Below are positions 17,940 through 26,111 of a DNA stretch of 64,000 nucleotides, piece by piece; positions within the stretch are counted from its first letter, which is position 1, and every line of letters begins with the position of its first letter. Origin of the DNA: Spirosoma sp. 48-14 (GTDB lineage: Bacteria > Bacteroidota > Bacteroidia > Cytophagales > Spirosomataceae); the NCBI RefSeq assembly GCF_001898575.1, contig NZ_MKUD01000086.1, forward strand, positions 87,613 through 151,612, given 5' to 3'. A program made the translations under genes and the position numbers. Under the pieces are notes generated by a model. The model made no database searches, was not told the DNA's origin, and saw nothing but the letters and a program-made list of their open reading frames with translations.

Positions 17940-18713
17940 ATGACCAGACAGAACAAACAGAAAACGCTTCGATTATTTGCCTTACATGAATTTATAGTTG
18001 ATCATTTTACAAAAGCCGACTGGATTAAAGTAGCCTACCTGACGGATAGCCTGGAACTGATCGAAGACCACCCTCGTCTGTTGCGTAGCCTGGATTTTAA
18101 AGATGATGATTATGAGGGGAATAGCCTACAGGTACTCTCTAAGTTGATGAGCGAAAGCGCAAGTAATTTATACGAAATTGAGCGATTCGTCGAAACCAAG
18201 AAGGCGCTGCTTGGCCGGGCTGCCCGTACAATTCCAGATTTTATTTCGACCATTCAGGCGAGTGTGCCCGACCGTGTCATAACCTTTGCGCCCGATGTGT
18301 TCCGAATTCCTGATAGGCCTGTAAGTAGTAATGCTCTGGCCGTTATGATGCCGTTCGAAAGCCGTTTTTCAGGAACCTATGCCGCCATTCGCAATGTATG
18401 TTCCAAACTTGGAGTTGATTGCCAGCGTGCCGATGATATCTGGGATAATAGCATTCTGATTCAGGATGTGTTCGATCTGATTTTTACGGCTCAGGCCGTT
18501 ATAACCGACTTCACCGACCGAAATCCCAATGTGTTTTACGAGACGGGCGTTGCCCATACGCTGGGTAAACTGGTTATTCCCATTACGCAATCGGTAAGCG
18601 ATATTCCGTTCGATTTACGGCATCACAGAGCACTAACCTATTTACCAAATGCGGAAGGGCTGTTGAAGCTGGAAAAAGACCTGGAAAAAAAGCTGGCAAA
18701 GGTATTTAGTTGA
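17940..18713 (+). CDS. Putative conflict-system effector: helical N-domain plus nucleoside-deoxyribosyltransferase/TIR-like domain
   Basis: A 257-residue cytosolic protein, function unassigned. The C-terminal half (about 130-235) has ALAVMMPFES, a central helix region, ITDFTDRNPNVFYETGVAHT (about 188-207, candidate catalytic E201) and PFDLRHHR. This is the pattern of nucleoside 2-deoxyribosyltransferase-like/TIR-like domains found in bacterial defence and other conflict proteins. The N-terminus (about 8-75: HPRLLRSLDFKDDDYEGNSL) resembles effector-associated adaptor domains, which tie effectors to signalling partners; no partner gene is adjacent. I chose the ATG at 17940. An upstream TTG at 17883 would add 19 residues of AT-rich sequence. 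The 100 bases upstream are unusually AT-rich. Confidence 0.75.
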   Translation: MTRQNKQKTLRLFALHEFIVDHFTKADWIKVAYLTDSLELIEDHPRLLRSLDFKDDDYEGNSLQVLSKLMSESASNLYEIERFVETKKALLGRAARTIPDFISTIQASVPDRVITFAPDVFRIPDRPVSSNALAVMMPFESRFSGTYAAIRNVCSKLGVDCQRADDIWDNSILIQDVFDLIFTAQAVITDFTDRNPNVFYETGVAHTLGKLVIPITQSVSDIPFDLRHHRALTYLPNAEGLLKLEKDLEKKLAKVFS

Positions 18714-18764
18714 TTCGTTCCGCATACTTGTTGTATCTTCGAGAGATTAGATTATACGAAGCTT

Positions 18765-19940
18765 ATGCAACCTTTTGTAGCGACCATTCCTGATACACAA
18801 TCACGTGCTGCAACTCCATCTGGTAGACTACTTTCGCTGGACTTTTTCCGTGGCTTAACGGTAGCCGCCATGATACTGGTGAACAATCCGGGTGATTGGG
18901 GGCATATCTATGCACCACTGGAACATGCTGCCTGGAATGGCTGGACACCCACCGATCTGATTTTCCCGTTCTTCCTGTTTATTGTAGGCGTTTCTATTAC
19001 GTTTGCTTTAGGCCGTCGGGATGAGCAAAAGGCGAAACAGGGCGTAATTCAGAAAGTAATAAAGCGAAGTGCAACGCTGTTTCTGCTGGGCTTGTTTCTG
19101 AATTTTTTTCCGAAGTTTGATATCTCGACGGTTCGAGTTCTGGGCGTTTTACAGCGGATTGCCATTGTGTATCTGGTCTGCTCGCTGATCTTTCTGAAAA
19201 CCAGTCCTCGCCAACAGTTTTACATCCTGATCAGTATATTAATTGGCTATTGGCTGGCTATAACGTTGATTCCCGTACCAGGGGTCGGTTATGCCAACCT
19301 GGAACCAGAGACTAACCTGGCGGCCTGGCTGGATCGCATCATTCTAACCCCTGCCCACGTCTATAAGCCTGCCAAAGTATGGGATCCTGAAGGGCTATTC
19401 AGTACAGTTCCGGCTATAGGGACGGGTATAGTAGGTATGCTGACTGGAACCTGGCTGCAAACGAATCGACCGTTTGCCGAAAAAGCGGCCTGGCTTTTCG
19501 CTGTGGGTTGTCTGACCCTGTTTGGTGGGTTAGTATGGAATGGGTTCTTTCCAATCAACAAAGCGTTATGGACCAGTTCGTATGTGCTCCTGGCAGGTGG
19601 TCTGGCTATGCTGGTTCTGGCGTTGTGTTACTGGCTGATTGATGGACAGGCTAAAGCCCAAAACTATCGCTGGATTATATTACCGTTTGTGGCTTTTGGG
19701 GTTAATGCCATTACTGTTTTCTTCCTGTCAGGGCTGATTCCACGCATCATGAATCTAATTCACGTGACCAAACCCGACAGAACAGAAGTTGGCCTTAAAG
19801 AATACCTCTATCGAACACTTATTGCTCCTCCCTTTACTAATCCGACCAATGCCTCACTAGCCGGAGCCTTGACCTTCGTGCTCATCTGGTTTGGGATTCT
19901 GTGGTGGCTCTATCGTAAGCATGTGATCATTAAAGTTTGA
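18765..19940 (+). CDS. HGSNAT-like / DUF5009 membrane acyltransferase
   Basis: Multi-pass inner-membrane protein of 391 residues related to heparan-alpha-glucosaminide N-acetyltransferase. The family start RLLSLDFFRGLTVAAMILVN is at about 21-40, followed by NNPGDWGHIYAPLEHAAWNG, whose His is the acetyl-carrying position in the human enzyme by family knowledge. WTPTDLIFPFFLFIVGVS and about ten more hydrophobic segments follow. It probably acetylates a cell-envelope sugar using cytosolic acetyl-CoA; the substrate is unknown. It is 51 bases downstream of the effector-like gene on the same strand and converges with the M43 protease, the stop codons 8 bases apart. Confidence 0.9.
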   Translation: MQPFVATIPDTQSRAATPSGRLLSLDFFRGLTVAAMILVNNPGDWGHIYAPLEHAAWNGWTPTDLIFPFFLFIVGVSITFALGRRDEQKAKQGVIQKVIKRSATLFLLGLFLNFFPKFDISTVRVLGVLQRIAIVYLVCSLIFLKTSPRQQFYILISILIGYWLAITLIPVPGVGYANLEPETNLAAWLDRIILTPAHVYKPAKVWDPEGLFSTVPAIGTGIVGMLTGTWLQTNRPFAEKAAWLFAVGCLTLFGGLVWNGFFPINKALWTSSYVLLAGGLAMLVLALCYWLIDGQAKAQNYRWIILPFVAFGVNAITVFFLSGLIPRIMNLIHVTKPDRTEVGLKEYLYRTLIAPPFTNPTNASLAGALTFVLIWFGILWWLYRKHVIIKV

Positions 19941-19948
19941 TCATGCGC

Positions 19949-22900
19949 TTATTGGTCTAGCTTTAATTGGGCGTTGGTGCCATAATTGAGCGTTTTACCA
20001 GCATCGAATCCGATGCGTAAAGCAGTACCAATTAGGCCAGACGGCATGTACACAGTATGCTTGATTTGTAGAATATCGCCGGCAGCTGGTATCCTACCAC
20101 ACGACCAGATAGATGCATCATTCCAGTTGCCATTATAGAGGGTATACATTTGTGGGCAAAGGGTGAATAAGGATGATGACGAAAAGGCCGAACTTTCAGT
20201 GGCCGAACAAAGTGTTCTGATCTGCCACTCATACTGTGCATCGCTGGTTAAATTGGTTAAGTCTGTATAGCCATATCCGTTCGTGGTGGTCAAATTACCA
20301 ACTAGTGCCCAGCTACCTGTTCCGGCAATCCGATACCGAATCTCGTATTGGGTGTCGCTGTTTGCGTAGTATAACGACCAGTTTAATCGAACAGCGGTAG
20401 CTGTCCGATTACTGACATATAAGCCATAGGGTGGAGTGCAGGAAAAGGTGGAGAAATAAATTGAACTGGTAAAACTACTATATACCCCATTGGTACATGA
20501 TGTTCGGCTTTGTACTTCAAATTGGGTATTGGTGGGGAGCCCAGTTAGCGATACACTCGTTGATGACAGATTGCTCAGGATGGTCCAATCGCTGACGCCC
20601 ACTTTTCGGTATCGTACTTCATAGACAACATCGGGGCCGGTTGCAGACCAGTATACGGAAGCAGATGTAAATTGTACCGTTATCCACATTGAAGGTTCCC
20701 GACATTGGGTTGTAAAGTTTTGGCTGGCTGTAAAGGCTGAGCTTTCCGTGTCGGAGCAGACTGACCGGACCTGACATTCATACTGAGTGGCATTGGTTAA
20801 GCCTGCGATCACGCAGGAGCCACTGCTAGCTGATGTTATGGTAATACTAGTTAGGGTTGCCCAGGTTGGACTACCAACGGGACGATAACGTACATCGAAT
20901 CGGGTACCACTGTCGAAAGTTCCATACCAGACCAGTTGGGCCGACGAGGATGATAGCTGGTTGATGTATAACGACGAGGGAACCGTACAGACAGGCGTAA
21001 ACGTAAAAATGGCTGAGTAATCGGATTGAGCCGTATCCGAGCATCTTGTCCGAACACGCCATTCGTAGGTAACGTTTGTTGTCAGGCCTGTGAGCGAATA
21101 AGCAGTAGTGGTTAGGCTGCTGATCGTAATCCAGTTGGTAGCGCCAGATGGCCTATATTGAAGATCATACGTGCTTCCCGCTTCCAGCGCATAATAGGAC
21201 GACCAGTATAATTGAGCGTTTGTTGCGGTCACGTAACTGGATAAATAGCTGGGTACGCGACAGGTTGTAGTAAAGGAATAGGACGAAGAAAAGGTAGAGC
21301 TTTGGGTAGGGGAACAATTACTTCTGATTTGCCACTCGTACGACGTATTATAGGTTAACCCGTTTATTAAATAAGAAGAACCAGATAAGATACTGATGGT
21401 TGTCCAGTCGGATGTTCCCACTGCCCGGTAGCGAATATCATACGTTTTGGTCGACTCCTGGTAAGTATCATACCAATACAGTCGGGCTGAAGTCGAGAAA
21501 ACATCGGGTGTATAAATGGTGTTCGGCAACTGGCATGATAATGTTGTAAACGATTGGGGCGAAGAGAAGGCGGTTGTATATTGAGGTGATGTGGTACAGG
21601 TGCCCTGAACCTGCCACTCATAGACAGTAGCAGGGGTTAAGCCTGTTAACGAATAGTAACCGCTAACTATGCCCGCTACCGATGTCCAGTCAGTATTACC
21701 CTGCGGGCGCCATTGCATTGTATAGGTTTGTCCGTTATAGCTGTTCCAGTACAGATAGGCTATGCTTTGGTACGTGTAACTGCTCAGGTTGGTCGGCGTT
21801 GGACAGGTGGTGGTAAAGCTGGCTGGTTGCGAGTACGTCGTTCCAGCGGATACCTTTACCCGCCATTCATAGGCGGTTTTCGTGTCGAGTCCATACAGGC
21901 TGAAATTTGTTGAATACAAATAGGTGTAGGTATACCAGCTTGCACTTCCTACGGCTCTCCATTGTAAGTCATAAGCAACATTAGTACCCAGGCTGTTCCA
22001 GTTCAATTGCGCACTATTAGCCGTGATACTGGTTGTCGTGAGCCCAGTGACTACGGGTGGAGTAACCGATAGACTTAACGTTGGGCTCAGGCTACCGGTA
22101 GTGGTATTGGAGGGGCGTATGCGATAATAATAAATGATCTGAGACTGGAATGAGACTTTTGTGTCCGTAAATGTCGTTCCGTTAGGTCCCACACCGCCAA
22201 TGGGTACAAAACCAGTTGTGGCTGCCGTAGAGCGCTCAATAAAGTAGCCCATTTCATTGCTGGCGTTATCCTGCCAGGTTAGTACGACAGAATTAACACC
22301 AATACTGCCCGTCAGATTGCTGGGTGCTGTTACAACCGTCGGAGGAGCCTTGAGTGTATAGGCTGTATGCGTTTGTCGTAAAGCTAATCCTGCCTGCATA
22401 CGATCATACTGACCAGCTGTAAAGTTGTGTATGCAGGGGAAGTAGTACGACATGATGTTGGTAATAGACGGCGAATAGGCATCGCCATTGGCATCTCGGG
22501 CTGTACTGCTGGGGTCATATTGTGGGCAGCCATTGACATAGAGCAAGTTGGCTCCCGATATATTATACGGATCAGCAGGCGTGTCGCAAACCAGATCACC
22601 GTCTGTTGTACAGTTGGCTCCGACGCCCCGCGTAACTAACTCTGTTGTTACTCCTGAACCAAGCGTACCATTACCAGGATTCTGACCGAACGTGTGAATA
22701 AGGTTAAAATTATGACCCAGTTCATGTGGAATTAGTCGGTTACCCAAGTCATCTTCCGTTTCAAAACCACCAACAGCAATGACCGAGCGAGTCGAAATAA
22801 GATCATTGGATGGATAATAAGCATAGCCTCCCGCTCCTGATGATATGAATGGTACATAATATTGGTTTAGGGCATTGGTGGCATTGCCATCTCCATAGAT

Positions 22901-23299
22901 GATACCGTTGTTATAGAGATAGTCATCATTGATGTTATCGGGAGTATCACCAGCGAAGTAAAACTGGATACCATATCCATTCTGTAAATAATAGCTGTTG
23001 GTGAGTGCCATTACCTGATTCAGACTGGCCATGCTGAACCCGCCGGTGCCATCGCTCCGACGAACAATATGCGGACGAATTGGAATATACGTTATCGTAT
23101 TGAAGACGGCTCCAGACGCGCGTTTTTTTTCAAGAGCCTGGTTCGCTTCTTTCGTGAGAGCCTGTGCCTGTTGAGGGGTAAGTTCTGTAATGCCACACAA
23201 AGGCAAGGTAGGCTGAGTAGTCGTTTGAGCAAGAGAGGAAATGCAGACGGTTAACAGCAACAGCCCACTCAATAGGAAATAGGTAAGCGTAAGCTTCAC
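19949..23299 (-). CDS. Secreted M43-type zinc metalloprotease with about eight FN3 repeats
   Basis: Exported protein of 1116 residues with a signal peptide (SGLLLLTVCISSLAQ). The catalytic domain (about 60-320) carries HELGHNFNLIH, with zinc ligands H192, H196 and H202 and Glu193, and NIMSYYF as the Met-turn, as in pappalysin/cytophagalysin M43 peptidases. From about 326 to 1045 there are eight fibronectin type III modules. Seven share a recurrent cysteine at the module edge (TTTC, TLSC, TPVC, TTQC, TFSC) and a YEWQVR-type strand, suggesting recent tandem duplication. The last ~70 residues (NWNDASIWSCGRIPAAGD) resemble a G8-like surface module. I see no T9SS C-terminal sorting domain. Confidence 0.9.
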   Translation of the reverse strand: MKLTLTYFLLSGLLLLTVCISSLAQTTTQPTLPLCGITELTPQQAQALTKEANQALEKKRASGAVFNTITYIPIRPHIVRRSDGTGGFSMASLNQVMALTNSYYLQNGYGIQFYFAGDTPDNINDDYLYNNGIIYGDGNATNALNQYYVPFISSGAGGYAYYPSNDLISTRSVIAVGGFETEDDLGNRLIPHELGHNFNLIHTFGQNPGNGTLGSGVTTELVTRGVGANCTTDGDLVCDTPADPYNISGANLLYVNGCPQYDPSSTARDANGDAYSPSITNIMSYYFPCIHNFTAGQYDRMQAGLALRQTHTAYTLKAPPTVVTAPSNLTGSIGVNSVVLTWQDNASNEMGYFIERSTAATTGFVPIGGVGPNGTTFTDTKVSFQSQIIYYYRIRPSNTTTGSLSPTLSLSVTPPVVTGLTTTSITANSAQLNWNSLGTNVAYDLQWRAVGSASWYTYTYLYSTNFSLYGLDTKTAYEWRVKVSAGTTYSQPASFTTTCPTPTNLSSYTYQSIAYLYWNSYNGQTYTMQWRPQGNTDWTSVAGIVSGYYSLTGLTPATVYEWQVQGTCTTSPQYTTAFSSPQSFTTLSCQLPNTIYTPDVFSTSARLYWYDTYQESTKTYDIRYRAVGTSDWTTISILSGSSYLINGLTYNTSYEWQIRSNCSPTQSSTFSSSYSFTTTCRVPSYLSSYVTATNAQLYWSSYYALEAGSTYDLQYRPSGATNWITISSLTTTAYSLTGLTTNVTYEWRVRTRCSDTAQSDYSAIFTFTPVCTVPSSLYINQLSSSSAQLVWYGTFDSGTRFDVRYRPVGSPTWATLTSITITSASSGSCVIAGLTNATQYECQVRSVCSDTESSAFTASQNFTTQCREPSMWITVQFTSASVYWSATGPDVVYEVRYRKVGVSDWTILSNLSSTSVSLTGLPTNTQFEVQSRTSCTNGVYSSFTSSIYFSTFSCTPPYGLYVSNRTATAVRLNWSLYYANSDTQYEIRYRIAGTGSWALVGNLTTTNGYGYTDLTNLTSDAQYEWQIRTLCSATESSAFSSSSLFTLCPQMYTLYNGNWNDASIWSCGRIPAAGDILQIKHTVYMPSGLIGTALRIGFDAGKTLNYGTNAQLKLDQ

Positions 23300-23435
23300 A
23301 GGTGTAGGTGTGATTAATTTTCTATTCGTATGCCCATGCTATTTAGATATGTTCGACTATTAAAATAACTTTTTTTACTAAAAGGTTACTATACTATACC
23401 ATCTAGTGGATAAATGGAATTTATACTAAACCTGA

Positions 23436-24110
23436 CTATCGGTTTTTGTCTTCCAGCGCGAGCCGGATCAGGTCAACGGTATTTTTTACCCCCGCCTTTC
23501 GAATGATACTTGCCCGCTGGTTGGCTACAGTGTTCGGGCTGATGCCGAACCGATCCGCAATTTCGGGGCTACTCATACCGTCGATCAGGCAAGTAAGAAT
23601 TTGAGCTTCCCGGGCCGTAATCCTGTTCCAGATCGACGGGCCTTTTGGGGTAGTGGCACTCACCTCATTTTTTCGTTGAATTGAATTGGGTAATACCAGA
23701 TGGCGGATGATAACCGATGATGCATTCGGTGGGTAGTACAGATCGCCATCGACTACGGTTCGTACCGCCTTCAAAATCTCTTCCTGCCCGGTATCTTTCA
23801 GTAAATAACCGGCGGCTCCATGCTGAACGGCTTTCAGAATATAGTCGGGATTGTTGTGCATACTGAACATCAGCGTCCGAACCCTGGGGTATTTTTCGGA
23901 TACAACTTTCAGCGTATCGATTCCCGACATACGGGGCATTGTAATGTCGAGCAGTAAGACATCTGTATCGACACCCGATAGCAGGGCAACAGCTTCATCG
24001 CCGTCGGAGGCTTCGCCAACGATCTGAATATCAGGTTCGTCTTCCAATAGCATTCGAATGCCTTTTCTGACTACAGAATGATCGTCGGTGACCAGAACGC
24101 GTATCGACAT
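23436..24110 (-). CDS. NarL/LuxR-family response regulator
   Basis: DNA-binding response regulator of 224 residues. The receiver domain (about 3-120) has acidic residues D9 and D10, phospho-acceptor D55 in LLLDITMPRMSG, and the conserved Lys in YLLKDTGQEE. A short linker leads to the LuxR-type helix-turn-helix (about 155-220: ITAREAQILTCLIDGMSSPEIA, ISPNTVANQRASIIRK). It lies 19 bases after the histidine kinase on the same strand, so the two form a cognate pair. The order nirB, nirD, kinase, regulator on one strand suggests it controls the nitrate/nitrite genes, by analogy to NarL. Confidence 0.95.
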   Translation of the reverse strand: MSIRVLVTDDHSVVRKGIRMLLEDEPDIQIVGEASDGDEAVALLSGVDTDVLLLDITMPRMSGIDTLKVVSEKYPRVRTLMFSMHNNPDYILKAVQHGAAGYLLKDTGQEEILKAVRTVVDGDLYYPPNASSVIIRHLVLPNSIQRKNEVSATTPKGPSIWNRITAREAQILTCLIDGMSSPEIADRFGISPNTVANQRASIIRKAGVKNTVDLIRLALEDKNR

Positions 24111-24129
24111 AGCGTTTGAGTTTATAGAT

Positions 24130-25599
24130 TTAGCTTAGTTCGTTGATGATTACTTCGACGATTGTTCCTTTTTTGGGTTTAGATTGAATCGTCAGGGTTC
24201 CGTTGAGAAGCTGGGCGCGGGTCCGCATATTCTCCAGGCCATTAACGATCAGCGACGATTTTTCCGAGGAACGAGCCGCTTTCAACATAAACCCCTTGCC
24301 ATCGTCCTGAACGGAAAGTGCTAATTTATGCCGATCCTGTTGAAGATTGATACGAATAGACTGGGCATTGGCATATTTTACGGCATTGTGTAAGGCCTCC
24401 TGCGCAATTCGGTACAATCCGATCTCCATGGTCGGGTTTAATCGGGCTGCATCGCGGGGGCCATTGAACGTAATATCGATGCCCGATGATCGGCTGGTTT
24501 GCTCGGCTAATAATTGCAGGGTTGGGCCTAAACCGAAATCACTCAGGGTAGAAGGCATCAGGTTATACGATACCTGGCGCGTGGTCTGAATAATATCGGC
24601 AATGAGGTCGCAAAGCTCAGCAAATCGCTGACGTTGTTTCTCATCGGCCAGTGAGATGGATTTCAGCTTTTCGGCATGGAGTTTTATGCCGGTCAACATC
24701 TGGCCAATGCCATCGTGTAGCTCGCGGGCAAATCGACGCCGTTCCTCTTCCTGGCCTTCCAGCAGGGCCGCCGACCGGACCCGATCTTCGGCGCGGATGA
24801 GCTGGTATTTTTCTTCGGTAGTACGAACCAGTTCCTGTTGAGTATCGAGTAACTTTTGATTGGTATAGGCCAGATTTTGGTTCGTTGCTTCCAACTCGTG
24901 ATTGGCGATTTCCAGCCGCTGGTTCGTTCGCTGTAACGACTGCTCGGACTTCGCCAATCGGCTGATAACGGCTTTTGTATGATTGACGACGGGCTGGAAA
25001 ATAAACAACCCCTCAATCAGCAGCGTCAATACGGTAGCAATGGTTAGTAGCCACTCAATGCGTTCGAGTGTGCGAACCCGCTGGAAGCTTTCGGTATCGA
25101 ACTGAAAAACAATTGCATCCATTTGCTGTAGAAACGAAAGCTCATTTTGCAGTATGATGGGTAACGCTTCCTTTCGGCCAATGGGTTCTGCTAAACTGAT
25201 GCGGCTGAAGCCCTGATACATCGCCTGAAAATAGGGCTCGATGTGGTTAAACATGCTGTCGAGGGTTGCACTTTTTCGAACAGCATATTCTTTTTCCATC
25301 TGGAGCTTTCCCTGCCGTAGCTGGTCGTGGGTCTGGTGCCAGTCGTATAGCAGTGAATCGAATGAAACCGTATCCGTTGCCGCTATTCCTTCTGCCCTGA
25401 GAATGGCCAGCTTGGTAAGTCGCTGGCTAAGCATTCGTTGTCGCCCGGCTACATTGACCACCCGCCCATCGTCGTAGTGATTGCTTAATGTGCGTTTGAT
25501 AAACCAAAGACCACCCAACGATAGCATGGCAATGACCGTGAGGGCGATCACATAAAACCGGGTTAATCGGCGGGCTACCTGTTGGTCGAGTTGGTACAT
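24130..25599 (-). CDS. NarX-like sensor histidine kinase (PilJ/NarX-type sensor, HisKA_3)
   Basis: Membrane sensor kinase of 489 residues. TM1 is at about 15-35 and TM2 at about 182-202, enclosing a helical periplasmic domain that starts RVVNVAGRQRMLSQRLTK (about 46-63). This matches the PilJ/NarX-type N-terminal domain, whose P-box helix binds nitrate or nitrite in NarX. A long coiled coil follows (about 215-275: repeated LEATNQNLAYTNQKL), then a HisKA_3 dimerisation domain with phosphorylated H295 in FARELHDGIGQML and a HATPase at about 390-485 (NAVKYANAQ, DDGKGF, GLENMRTRAQ). Ligand identity is inferred from the P-box likeness and the adjoining nirBD genes. Confidence 0.93.
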   Translation of the reverse strand: MYQLDQQVARRLTRFYVIALTVIAMLSLGGLWFIKRTLSNHYDDGRVVNVAGRQRMLSQRLTKLAILRAEGIAATDTVSFDSLLYDWHQTHDQLRQGKLQMEKEYAVRKSATLDSMFNHIEPYFQAMYQGFSRISLAEPIGRKEALPIILQNELSFLQQMDAIVFQFDTESFQRVRTLERIEWLLTIATVLTLLIEGLFIFQPVVNHTKAVISRLAKSEQSLQRTNQRLEIANHELEATNQNLAYTNQKLLDTQQELVRTTEEKYQLIRAEDRVRSAALLEGQEEERRRFARELHDGIGQMLTGIKLHAEKLKSISLADEKQRQRFAELCDLIADIIQTTRQVSYNLMPSTLSDFGLGPTLQLLAEQTSRSSGIDITFNGPRDAARLNPTMEIGLYRIAQEALHNAVKYANAQSIRINLQQDRHKLALSVQDDGKGFMLKAARSSEKSSLIVNGLENMRTRAQLLNGTLTIQSKPKKGTIVEVIINELS

Positions 25600-25619
25600 A
25601 GGGGAGTTGTTTTACAGGT

Positions 25620-25691
25620 TACGGTATTCGGTTTACGATAGATGGTGCGAAAGCAATGCTTGCGTCAGCCCATCGTAAACCGAATACCGTA
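25620..25691. repeat. 20-bp perfect inverted repeat between nirD and the histidine kinase gene
   Basis: Arms 25620-25639 and 25672-25691 match perfectly over 20 bp with a 32-base loop that itself can fold (GCGAAAGCAATGCTTGCG). The right arm stops 4 bases before the nirD stop codon. It could end or attenuate the nirBD transcript before the sensor genes. Confidence 0.85.
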
Positions 25692-25695
25692 CACT

Positions 25696-26049
25696 TCACA
25701 CACCAATATAGACAATGCCGTTTTCAACTTTTACCGGGAATGTGTTGATCCGGTATCCATCGTCGTTCAGGCATTGGCCGTTTTTCAGGGAGAATGTTTT
25801 TTTGTGAAATGGGCAGGCCACTTTAGGGTCGTCGCCCTGACTACCGATCATACCCCGCGAAAGAACCATCTGCTGACGGTGTGGGCATTCGTTATCGGTA
25901 GCGTACCATTCGCCCCGACGCGAAAAATTGAAAATGGCAATCTGCCGTCCGCCAATCAGGGCGCAAGCGCCCCCATCGGCCGGAATGTCCTCAACCCGGC
26001 AGGCAGCATGCCAGGTCTGTTTATCCTGATGTATTGAAATAGCTTCCAT
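25696..26049 (-). CDS. nirD: Nitrite reductase (NAD(P)H) small subunit, Rieske type
   Basis: Small subunit of the assimilatory NADH-nitrite reductase, 117 residues. It keeps a full Rieske 2Fe-2S ligand set: C55 and H57 in NECPHRQQ, C79 and H82 in ACPFHKKTFSL. Many NirD proteins have lost these ligands, so this one probably binds a cluster and feeds or receives electrons at NirB. It follows nirB by 62 bases on the same strand. Its 3' end adjoins a perfect 20-bp hairpin. Confidence 0.95.
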   Translation of the reverse strand: MEAISIHQDKQTWHAACRVEDIPADGGACALIGGRQIAIFNFSRRGEWYATDNECPHRQQMVLSRGMIGSQGDDPKVACPFHKKTFSLKNGQCLNDDGYRINTFPVKVENGIVYIGV

Positions 26050-26111
26050 TTTTTAAAAGTCATTAAGTGGTCATTAGGCGGTCTTTGCTATAAACGATAA
26101 ATGACAATTAA

